Shown here one piece after another: positions 23,739-29,453 of a stretch of 35,101 nt of DNA; the stretch's first letter is position 1; the number at the start of each line of letters is the position of its first letter. Position numbers and translations under genes: made by a program. The stretch covers positions 2,031 through 37,131 of the forward strand of contig NZ_LMFV01000006.1 in assembly GCF_001427285.1 (NCBI RefSeq). The letters run 5' to 3'. Source of the DNA: Mesorhizobium sp. Root552 (GTDB taxonomy: Bacteria > Pseudomonadota > Alphaproteobacteria > Rhizobiales > Rhizobiaceae). The notes beneath the pieces were generated by a model. The model worked only from the letters and a program-made list of their open reading frames with translations. It searched no databases and was not told where the DNA came from.

Positions 23739-25453
23739 GCGCTCATTACCCAATTCTTGAGATATTCGCCGAGATCGTGATCAGGCTCCGCCGCCAACCA
23801 GCGCGCCAGCGCCATCATGTGCGCCACCGGGCCGTCGATCTTGTTTTGCTCGCGGTCCTTGCGGGGGTAGACGTTGTCCTTCGCATCGGCCTTGGCGACC
23901 ACGTTCGACAGCATCCACGTAAACACCGGGTCGCCGTTGTGGGCGATCTTCAGCGACCGGATCAGCCCGTCCATCTGCTTCATGGCCGGGGAGAAGTTCA
24001 GTACCAGCGGGCGGACCTCAATCGTATTGAACCCTTCGTCCCGCAGCTCGGACATCATCATGTGAGCCTGATGGGGGTCGAAGGCGATTTCATCGAACAT
24101 GAAGCCAGCATCACGCAGGCCAAGGATGTCGTCGCGGATCGTGACGTAGTCGATCATGTCGCCGTCGGTCTGCGTGATCCATCTCTCCGGGGCGTCGCGC
24201 CAGCCGCGATAATGCTGGTTTTCCGGCAACTCAATCGTTGCCTCGGGCAGGTAGTATTTCCCGAACCGGGCATAGCCGCCTTCATGTTCGAAGGTCAGTT
24301 CCATTGCCGCTATGTCGATGGTCGAAGCCAGGTCGAGCGCCAGAATGCCGCGCCGCCCCTTGAAGTCTTCCAGTTTCAATTCCGGCTTGACGCTCGCCTG
24401 CCACTTCTGGATGTCGAAATAGGCATCACGCGCCTGCACCCACATGTTGAGGTGCTTGGTCTTGAAGATGCCGATCTTGCGGGGGTTCTGCTTGGCGTCC
24501 CTCTGCCTGGCTAGAAGGAACTCCCCTTTCACACTGACATCGTAGTTCGGATTTGCCTTCCGCAGCGCTATTTCGCTGTCCCACTTGTCGTCCTTGTCGA
24601 CGGTGTAGATCAGCGCAAAGAGTTCATCGTTCTCGACGATGCCTTCCAGAACCTTTTCGGCATCCTGAACCGCGGCAAAGCATGGTCCTGACAGGTTGTC
24701 ACCTGCGGTGGTGATGATGAGCAGCAACGGTTGCTCGCGGGCACCCATACCCGTTTCCATCGTGTCGACCATCCGGTCAGTCGCATGTTCGTGGTACTCG
24801 TCGACGATGGCGCAGGACGGTGACGAACCGTCGCCTGGATCTCCAATCAGTGGCTCGAACTTCGACCCATCTGCCAAACGATGGATATTCTTCGCGCCGA
24901 CCGTCACACCGTAGTGCTGGAGAAATGACGCTGTCTTCAACGCCATGAGCCGAGCCGGCTTGAACACCTCCCAAGCCTGCTTTTCCGTGGTCGCGCCCGA
25001 ATACACTTCGGCGCCGTGATCGCCGTCTATCGACATCATGCCGAGACCCACGCCGGCCGCCCATGTCGATTTTGCGTTCTTGCGCGGTTCGAGGATCAAC
25101 GCCTTGCGGAACCGCCTCAATCCGTCCTGCTTGCGCAACCACCCGAATATGCAGATGGTCTTGAAGCACTGCCACGGCTCAAGTTTGAGTTTTTCCGCAC
25201 GTCGCGCCCACTCACCCTTGGTGTGAGGCAGCAGCTCAAGAAACCGGCACCACTTCTCTGCCTCCTTCGGATCGAACCGATAGGGGTAGTTGTGGCCCTT
25301 GCTCGATTCCAGATCGTCAAGATGGCGCTTGCAGGCCAGCACGACCCACTTGCAAGCCGGCATCTTCCCGGAAACGACCTCCTTTGCGTACCGGTTGCCA
25401 GCCTCGACGTGCGGAAATTCAGCCGGCGAGCGCGGCGAACGGGTTTTCTTCAT
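23735..25453 (-). CDS. Terminase large subunit
   Basis: 572 aa. ATPase part: Walker A-type EPRKNAKST (122-130), Walker B with catalytic Glu in CAIVDEYHEH (214-223), coupling motif TTAGDN (248-253). Nuclease part: first acidic residue in ILALDLASTIDIA (Asp374) and a later FDEIAFDPHQAH. This is the HK97/P27-type TerL that pumps and cuts DNA. Its start overlaps the TerS gene by 35 bp, so the two are co-translated. With HNH next door this points to cos-type packaging. Confidence 0.94.
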   Translation of the reverse strand: MKKTRSPRSPAEFPHVEAGNRYAKEVVSGKMPACKWVVLACKRHLDDLESSKGHNYPYRFDPKEAEKWCRFLELLPHTKGEWARRAEKLKLEPWQCFKTICIFGWLRKQDGLRRFRKALILEPRKNAKSTWAAGVGLGMMSIDGDHGAEVYSGATTEKQAWEVFKPARLMALKTASFLQHYGVTVGAKNIHRLADGSKFEPLIGDPGDGSSPSCAIVDEYHEHATDRMVDTMETGMGAREQPLLLIITTAGDNLSGPCFAAVQDAEKVLEGIVENDELFALIYTVDKDDKWDSEIALRKANPNYDVSVKGEFLLARQRDAKQNPRKIGIFKTKHLNMWVQARDAYFDIQKWQASVKPELKLEDFKGRRGILALDLASTIDIAAMELTFEHEGGYARFGKYYLPEATIELPENQHYRGWRDAPERWITQTDGDMIDYVTIRDDILGLRDAGFMFDEIAFDPHQAHMMMSELRDEGFNTIEVRPLVLNFSPAMKQMDGLIRSLKIAHNGDPVFTWMLSNVVAKADAKDNVYPRKDREQNKIDGPVAHMMALARWLAAEPDHDLGEYLKNWVMSA

Positions 25454-25901
25454 CTGGCGTATTTACCGACACCTTCGACCGCGCCGCCGGCGACAGGCCG
25501 AATTCAGCCAGGAGTGATTGAGCATGGCGCATGGCCTCGCTTCGCTGCGCCACGGCAGGGTGGCCCTTGATCTGCTGACTCAAGATGCGCCCTTCATCGT
25601 CGTAGGCGACGTTGCTGACGAAGGTCCGCCCGCCGTCCTCGATAAGCGCCGTGCAAATCTCGACCTCTTCAAGCCGGGACGCGGCCAGCGCCAGCATGGC
25701 GGCATCCGAAGATGAGCCAATCCCCATCGGACTGATCACCGAAACAAGCTGTTCGAAGATTTCCGCCGCCCGAGCCGAGAGCCATTCCGGCGCGTCGGGC
25801 AGAGAGACCGCCGCCTTGGGCGCATTCGGGTTCATCCGGTCGGGACGATCCGTTCCGGCCACCACTTTGAGGTGGTCAGGTATCTTCTTTCTGCCGGCCA
25901 T
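25419..25901 (-). CDS. Terminase small subunit, P27 family
   Basis: 160 aa. MAGRKKIPDHLKVVAGTDRP is the usual N-terminus of P27-type TerS, followed by a helical core (APEWLSARAAEIFEQLVSVI) and a C-terminal RHAQSLLAEFGLSPAARSKV helix pair. It recognises the packaging site and loads TerL. A weak AGGA site precedes the ATG by about 11 nt. Order HNH-TerS-TerL-portal matches HK97 relatives. Confidence 0.9.
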   Translation of the reverse strand: MAGRKKIPDHLKVVAGTDRPDRMNPNAPKAAVSLPDAPEWLSARAAEIFEQLVSVISPMGIGSSSDAAMLALAASRLEEVEICTALIEDGGRTFVSNVAYDDEGRILSQQIKGHPAVAQRSEAMRHAQSLLAEFGLSPAARSKVSVNTPDEENPFAALAG

Positions 25902-25983
25902 AAGTTATTGATCCTATTGACAAAACCGTGAAAATGGAGAAGATTGGCGCATCTCCTGCATTTTTGGTTTCATTTTGACGGTG

Positions 25984-26033
25984 CGAAAGTTTTGCCCCGA
26001 GCCGGTCTGACCCCCTTGGGCTCCCAACTTTCG
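25984..26033. other. Nested inverted repeat before terS, candidate cos/packaging region
   Basis: Outer arms CGAAAGTT (25984-25991) and AACTTTCG (26026-26033), with inner arms GAGCC and GGCTC, lie in the 158-bp gap between HNH and terS genes. A short palindrome CCCC-ATT-GGGG follows at 26043-26053. In HK97-type phages the cos site lies next to these genes, so this structured gap is the best candidate. The exact cut site cannot be read. Confidence 0.35.
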
Positions 26034-26059
26034 ACCCGCCCTCCCCATTGGGGTCGATA

Positions 26060-26395
26060 TCAGCCCCGGCTCTCTTCCCGCTGCTTGGTGCTGGAGTGGC
26101 ATCGCCATGGCGGCTGGTCGCAGAGCGATTGAAGCGGCTGGTTCCAGAACAGATCGTAATCGCCACGATGCGGGATAGGATGATCGGCTACCGTGGCGGC
26201 TGTGATGCGTCCCTGCTTCAGGCAGATGGCGCACAATGGTTCAGCGGCTAGTTGCGCTTCCCGTCTGGCCTGCCATCGGGACGTCTTGTACCAGCCGCGC
26301 CATTCCTGCTTGTCGCGTTGCTGGTCGTACTCGCGGCGCTGTTGCTTCCTGTCACCTTGGCCCGGTGGGCGGTGGACTGGTGGTCGGCTGGGCAT
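26060..26395 (-). CDS. HNH endonuclease of the packaging region
   Basis: 111 aa. KTSRWQARREAQLAAEPLCAICLKQGRI, then VADHPIPHRGDYDLFW and LQSLCDQPPWRCH give the two CxxC-like zinc pair, the DH core and the final His of the phage HNH family (HK97 gp74 type), which aids terminase in cutting cos. The usual VDHIIPH is here ADHPIPH. The protein stops soon after the last His; in relatives I know it runs further with a GWP/DP...G.KV tail, and a similar ADIDPNGEGGSKVG string is present in another frame directly downstream, so the end may be frameshifted. No strong ribosome site. Confidence 0.75.
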   Translation of the reverse strand: MPSRPPVHRPPGQGDRKQQRREYDQQRDKQEWRGWYKTSRWQARREAQLAAEPLCAICLKQGRITAATVADHPIPHRGDYDLFWNQPLQSLCDQPPWRCHSSTKQREESRG

Positions 26396-26441
26396 GGGTG
26401 GCTGCTTACTCGACCTAAGCGAAAGCCGCCCGGTTGGACCC

Positions 26442-26550
26442 GAAGCGGCTTCAAAATTAATCCACGGTTTTCGTGGTTTTATGCGAGGCTTTCTATTGCC
26501 TTCCCACGGTTTTCGTGGGATAACAAATCACCGAAGCAATCCCGCTTCGG
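26442..26550. terminator. Cluster of hairpins between HNH and the rightward HTH gene
   Basis: Four inverted repeats in 109 bp: GAAGC-G-GCTTC (26442-26452), CCACG-GTTTT-CGTGG followed by TTTT (26462-26480), TCCCACG-GTTTT-CGTGGGA (26502-26520) and CCGAAGC-AATCCC-GCTTCGG (26531-26550). The second looks like a factor-independent terminator on the plus strand, and on the minus strand it is followed by ATTAATTTT. Hairpins two and three share the same 15-bp core. They would insulate early from late genes unless antitermination occurs. Confidence 0.6.
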
Positions 26551-26570
26551 CAACTGGACTGGAGGTCCTC

Positions 26571-26639
26571 ATGAGCATCAAGCTCACCTTCCAAGTCCGG
26601 ATCGGCAGATGGAGACTGACACTCTCAATCAGCCGGTAA
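26571..26639 (+). CDS. 22-aa basic peptide ORF
   Basis: A perfect GGAGG lies 5 nt before the ATG. The product starts MSIKLTFQVRIGRWRLTLS and alternates hydrophobic and basic residues, so it could form an amphipathic strand. It is followed by a hairpin and the HTH gene, so a leader peptide is possible. Too short for coding statistics; the ribosome site is the main evidence. Confidence 0.35.
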   Translation: MSIKLTFQVRIGRWRLTLSISR

Positions 26640-26647
26640 CACCGGAG

Positions 26648-26674
26648 CCGGGTGGGGGTCCAAACCTCACCCGG
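26648..26674 (+). terminator. Hairpin between 22-aa ORF and HTH gene
   Basis: CCGGGTG pairs with CACCCGG (7 bp), with an inner GGT/ACC, just 9 nt after the 22-aa ORF stop. No U tract follows. It could be an attenuator in the leader of the HTH gene or could protect the RNA. Confidence 0.4.
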
Positions 26675-26707
26675 TCCCGAATATAGCCAAAGCGAGGTTG
26701 CCAATCA

Positions 26708-26983
26708 ATGACTGAACCGAAGAACGACCTTCACCGGCTTCGCCTTGCCATCATGACCACACAGGCGACGATGGCCGCGCATATGGGCGTACCGCTGCGA
26801 ACCTACGAAGACCTAGAGACGGGCAAGTCCACATTGCGCCCTATCCATCTCAACGCGGCTCGGTGGGCTTGCGTATCCATTCAGTCGGCGGGCTTGGCTG
26901 GCCGCGCCACCCTTCCTGACGACGTGTTTGGCCCTATCATCGAGGCGGGGTTTGAATGGCGGCTGGCTGAATGGGGGCCGTGA
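26708..26983 (+). CDS. Small HTH (XRE-like) regulator
   Basis: 91 aa. Residues 9-47 (LRLAIMTTQATMAAHMGVPL, RTYEDLETGKSTLRPIH) follow the XRE plan: helix, Q/A-turn, recognition helix with RTYEDLE, then G-K. The remaining 40 residues are not recognised. It reads rightwards, opposite to both flanking operons, from the hairpin-rich leader. It may control the late operon or the tRNA region. GAGG lies about 11 nt before the ATG, a long spacing. Confidence 0.65.
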   Translation: MTEPKNDLHRLRLAIMTTQATMAAHMGVPLRTYEDLETGKSTLRPIHLNAARWACVSIQSAGLAGRATLPDDVFGPIIEAGFEWRLAEWGP

Positions 26984-27284
26984 AGCCTGTATGGGATGCG
27001 AGGCGGCGGGTTAGGTTTGTGTCAACGGTTTACCGCCATCCGCGTTGCCGAGGCTGGCCTTTGACGTTTGCCTCGCTACACCGTCTTGTGACGGCGGTTG
27101 AATATCAGGACGGGCCAGAACCATTTTAAGGGCACCTGAGTGCTCCACCGGCTCCCACCGTACCCATCACAGGCTTGGGCACTCATGTCCCACGGCTGCC
27201 GGCACTTTCTCCCGCTCTGGCTCGGGCGGATGATTAGGCCGCTTTAGCCTTGCCGTCCTGATCTCGATCCGCTCTCGCGGAAAC
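26984..27284. other. Gap without a supported gene
   Basis: About 300 bp between the HTH gene and the tRNA. I see no convincing gene. There is a 36-codon rightward frame from GTG 27019 and a 37-codon leftward frame opposite to it, neither with a good ribosome site, and a weak hairpin CCGTC-TTGT-GACGG. It may hold the 3' trailer of the tRNA transcript and a stop signal. Confidence 0.5.
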
Positions 27285-27361
27285 TGGTTGCACAGGCACG
27301 ATTCGAACGTGCGACCTCTTGGTTATGAGCCAAGCGAGCTACCGGGCTGCTCTACCGTGCG
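27285..27361 (-). tRNA. Initiator-type tRNA-fMet (CAU), CCA encoded
   Basis: 77-nt cloverleaf. Acceptor 27361-27355 pairs with 27295-27289 except for C1:A72, the mismatch that marks bacterial initiator tRNA. D stem GAGC/GCTC has A11:U24, another initiator trait, with D loop AGCCCGGTA. Anticodon stem CTTGG/CCAAG, loop CTCATAA, anticodon CAU (27327-27325). T arm GCACG-TTCGAAT-CGTGC; then A73 and an encoded CCA. Unlike most host initiators, only two of the three G-C pairs at 29-31:39-41 are kept (29:41 is U-A). So it is a variant initiator, not an elongator Met or Ile tRNA. Confidence 0.93.
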
Positions 27362-27610
27362 ATAACCCAGCCGGGGACCGCCACACTGGCGACAAATCCG
27401 ACCGGGATCAATTTGGACAGGCTGGCCGTTGTGCCGTTCGTGCTGGCGATCAACCCAGCCGGTTCCGGTTTTGCTCCCAGCCCTATCCCTTGCCGTTTCG
27501 AGCAAGGTACCGACTGCACGCAGCCGATGGGTCACTATTCGGAATTCTGGACACGAGCCGCCATTGCGCTCAAGGTTGGGATACCTGAGCCGGGGCTGCT
27601 CCGCTGGCAT
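27323..27610 (-). CDS. Possible small protein overlapping the tRNA 5' half (95 aa)
   Basis: Begins MPAEQPRLRYPNLERNGGSC, with GWVDRQHERHNGQPVQIDPG and a CxxC (RICRQCGGP) near the end. It reads in the early-operon direction, 37 nt after a promoter-like site, and has AAAGG close before the ATG. But it would end inside the tRNA anticodon loop, overlapping the tRNA by 39 bases, and has no recognised family. Codon use is not clearly phage-like. Treat as tentative. Confidence 0.3.
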   Translation of the reverse strand: MPAEQPRLRYPNLERNGGSCPEFRIVTHRLRAVGTLLETARDRAGSKTGTGWVDRQHERHNGQPVQIDPGRICRQCGGPRLGYRTVEQPGSSLGS

Positions 27611-27653
27611 TGCCTTTCGGCCCCCAATCAGTCGAGCAAATCGTCCGCGCGCA

Positions 27654-27682
27654 GATATAAGTGATTTGCATCAATTCGACAA
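27654..27682 (-). promoter_or_regulatory. Promoter-like site before the tRNA
   Basis: On the minus strand TTGTCG (27682-27677), 17-nt spacer, TATATC (27659-27654): four of six consensus bases in each box at ideal spacing, in an AT-richer stretch after the NusG-like gene. It would start a transcript of the 95-aa ORF and the tRNA. Confidence 0.4.
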
Positions 27683-27714
27683 CAGCATACTGCCCGCTGT
27701 GCACAAATCCACAC

Positions 27715-28326
27715 TCAGGCTACTTTCGACTTCGGCTTCTTCGGCTCTGGAACAAGCTGCTCGGGCTCGAATTCAACAGGCACCATCCGACCGAATATGC
27801 TCACCAGTGCACGAACCCGGTCGTCGTGGGTGAGCTTGTCCACTTCCGCCAGGAATGAGACGAAAGGCCCTTCGGTAACCCTGAACTGGCTGCCGGTCTC
27901 GAAGCGGCGTTCGAGCTTGCTTCGCTCAGTTTCCCCACGAACCTGCTTTGCCGTCTTCGTATCGTCGTAGAGCCCTTCGAACTCGGCTGTCATCATGACC
28001 TCGATCACCGGCGCTGGGATCAGCAGCGGGCCAACTGCACCTGAGAGCGGGCCAACAACGCCATCTATGCCCCGGACCTCAGACCAGTTGTCCACCGGCT
28101 CCCCGGGGCGGGGATGAACGAGAAAAATATAATTCGGCATCAGCGGCGCTGACCTCTCTGTCAGCACCCGCAGGCGTCGGTTCTGTTTGTCGTAGCGGTG
28201 GCGCGGCAGATAAACATCGTAGCCGGCTTCCCGCAGTTCGGAAAAGATGCTGTCCGCCATGCCGCCCTTGACGCGCACGACGAACCAGCGGCGATCCTGA
28301 AGCGAGACAGCCAGGCAGTTAGGCAC
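27715..28326 (-). CDS. Phage NusG-like transcription (anti)termination factor
   Basis: 203 aa from GTG 28326, chosen because GAGG stands 6 nt before it and the longer frame overlaps the 149-aa gene. N-terminal NGN domain: DRRWFVVRVKGGMADSIFSE, then GYDVYLPRHR and LMPNYIFLVH, the pattern of NusG/RfaH that binds the beta' clamp helices. C-terminal KOW-like domain: TGSQFRVTEGPFVSFLAEVD, with FGRMVPVEFEPEQL. It is the last protein of the early operon, ahead of the tRNA and the hairpin-rich gap before late genes, so a role in read-through into the late operon is attractive. Specialised NusG paralogues in phages are known in alphaproteobacteria; the mechanism here is inferred. Confidence 0.85.
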   Translation of the reverse strand: MPNCLAVSLQDRRWFVVRVKGGMADSIFSELREAGYDVYLPRHRYDKQNRRLRVLTERSAPLMPNYIFLVHPRPGEPVDNWSEVRGIDGVVGPLSGAVGPLLIPAPVIEVMMTAEFEGLYDDTKTAKQVRGETERSKLERRFETGSQFRVTEGPFVSFLAEVDKLTHDDRVRALVSIFGRMVPVEFEPEQLVPEPKKPKSKVA

Positions 28327-28334
28327 TTTGATCC

Positions 28335-28784
28335 TCAATCGTCCGCCCTCCAGTAGAGCTTGTATGATTTGGGTTTCCGGTAGAGGCGTCCTCCCCGATA
28401 TTCGTGCGTGCCGTATTCGGCCCGCCGGATGACCGACCGTTGACGATGCTCGGCAAGGCGTGTTCCCGTTGGTCGCCACTCGATGATGGGCGCGTACCGC
28501 CAGAGTTCTTCGGGAGGTTCGATCTGGTACCAACGATCGTTGGTGCGGAAGAACCGGCGATGGCCTTGGTCGGTCGCCATGCCCTGATAGCTAAGGCGCA
28601 ACTCGCAGATCATGCCGAACATGTCTTCGGTAAACGTCGAGATATGACGCCACGGGTGTTCGCGGTCGTAGCTAAGGCGCAACTCGCAGATCATGCCGAA
28701 CATGTCTTCGGTAAACGTCGAGATATGACGCCACGGGTGTTCGCGGTCGTAGGCCTCTCGTGCTTGACGCTCTGCGATGGTCAT
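28335..28784 (-). CDS. Unknown protein with perfect internal 27-aa duplication
   Basis: 149 aa. Residues 12-38 and 39-65 are the same 27-residue unit, beginning YDREHPWRHISTFTEDMFGM and ending ICELRLS; without one copy the protein would be 122 aa. The C-terminal part is rich in Arg and Tyr (RRFFRTNDRWYQIEPPEELW, RGGRLYRKPKSYKLYW). No family recognised. Start overlaps the 38-aa membrane gene stop as ATGA, and the NusG-like gene follows after 8 nt. Confidence 0.7.
   Translation of the reverse strand: MTIAERQAREAYDREHPWRHISTFTEDMFGMICELRLSYDREHPWRHISTFTEDMFGMICELRLSYQGMATDQGHRRFFRTNDRWYQIEPPEELWRYAPIIEWRPTGTRLAEHRQRSVIRRAEYGTHEYRGGRLYRKPKSYKLYWRADD
28588..28752. repeat. Perfect 81-bp direct tandem duplication
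   Basis: Two identical 84-bp copies (28588-28671 and 28669-28752), period 81 bp, overlapping by TAG. Every base matches, and 81 is a multiple of three, so the reading frame of the 149-aa gene is kept. The lack of any difference means a very recent event, or an assembly artefact. Confidence 0.95.
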
Positions 28785-28897
28785 ATCAGCAGCACCGCAA
28801 GGACGATCAGCCAGCCCCAGCCATCATTACCGGAGCCCGCAACGTACGTTGCACCAAGGATACAAAGACCGATCAGATGAGATTTCGTGACGATCAT
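28781..28897 (-). CDS. Tiny membrane protein (38 aa)
   Basis: Begins MIVTKSHLIGLCILGATYVA and ends WGWLIVLAVLLI: two short hydrophobic stretches split by SGNDG, so a hairpin or peripheral membrane peptide. It is joined by ATGA at both ends (28781-28784 and 28894-28897), which is strong evidence that it is translated although very short. Function unknown; phage early membrane peptides often act on host processes. Confidence 0.65.
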   Translation of the reverse strand: MIVTKSHLIGLCILGATYVAGSGNDGWGWLIVLAVLLI

Positions 28898-29133
28898 TGT
28901 AGCAACCTCGACAGTTGGAAGTACGCATCCCTGACCAATTCGAAGCCGTCAGGCTGGTGTGTCATGTCCTTTCGGCGATTGGTCCATCCCCAACGATATC
29001 CGGGCGAATGGTTCGGTCCCGGTGGCGGATCGTCGGGACGGTGGTCACGATAACCGGCCACCACTTCATCAAGGTCGTAGGCCGCAACGTCCCATTCGTC
29101 TCGGGGAGGGAAGACGGTGCCAAGGTCGCTCAT
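28894..29133 (-). CDS. Small early protein, Pro/Trp-rich (79 aa)
   Basis: MSDLGTVFPPRDEWDVAAYD, then AGYRDHRPDDPPPGPNHSPG and YRWGWTNRRKDMTHQPDGFE. The central PPPGPNHSPGYRWGW with a following NRRKD is a pattern I associate with short phage proteins of rhizobia that lie near replication genes; no function is known to me. ATGA overlaps with both neighbours. Confidence 0.65.
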   Translation of the reverse strand: MSDLGTVFPPRDEWDVAAYDLDEVVAGYRDHRPDDPPPGPNHSPGYRWGWTNRRKDMTHQPDGFELVRDAYFQLSRLLQ

Positions 29134-29453
29134 AGTGCGTAGCCCTCACCACGCACGGTCGCGATAGCGATGCCGAACGGCTTGAGTTTCTTCCTCAGCT
29201 TGCAAACGAACACGTCGATAATTCTTGGGTCAGGTTCTTCAAGCTGATCGCTGTAGAGCGATTGGAAGATCATCGCTTTCGACGCCATGGCGCGGGAGGC
29301 AAGGCAGGCATAAACCCGCTTCTCGGTTATGGTCAGCCCCCACTCAACGGGGATATCGACCGACGAGGGCGCAAGGATTTCTTCTAGTTGCCGCACCCGT
29401 TCTTCGAGAGTGTGAATGCGGTCCCGTTGGCGGTTGTAGAGGTCGTCGCTCAC
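29130..29453 (-). CDS. CtrA-like winged-helix protein without receiver domain
   Basis: 107 aa. Residues 1-30 form a short coiled coil (RQRDRIHTLEERVRQLEEIL) in place of a receiver domain. Residues 40-107 are an OmpR-type winged helix: LTITEKRVYACLASRAMASK, then PRIIDVFVCKLRKKLKPFGI and IATVRGEGYAL. IDVFVCKLRKKL is nearly the CtrA recognition-helix string (IDVFICKLRKKL). It lacks the phosphorylated Asp, so it would bind CtrA-type sites without cell-cycle input. Start is GTG, overlapping the ParB-like stop as GTGA. It may drive phage promoters with CtrA sites or compete with host CtrA; inferred. Confidence 0.85.
   Translation of the reverse strand: MSDDLYNRQRDRIHTLEERVRQLEEILAPSSVDIPVEWGLTITEKRVYACLASRAMASKAMIFQSLYSDQLEEPDPRIIDVFVCKLRKKLKPFGIAIATVRGEGYAL

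Noticed and set aside
26252..26686. 144-aa rightward ORF with a hydrophobic stretch opposite the HNH gene
   Set aside because: It is the reverse frame of the HNH gene followed by hairpin sequence; no ribosome site and the apparent membrane segment is an antisense artefact of Arg/Gln-rich codons.
27019..27129. 36-codon rightward frame and an opposing 37-codon leftward frame in the gap before the tRNA
   Set aside because: No good ribosome sites, no overlap junctions with neighbours and no family resemblance.
27285..27361. tRNA as a host attachment site for integration
   Set aside because: It lies in the middle of the phage modules with no integrase next to it and no second copy of its 3' end in the window.
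28404..28880. 158-aa rightward ORF covering the tandem duplication
   Set aside because: Antisense shadow; the leftward frame has coupled starts and stops on both sides.
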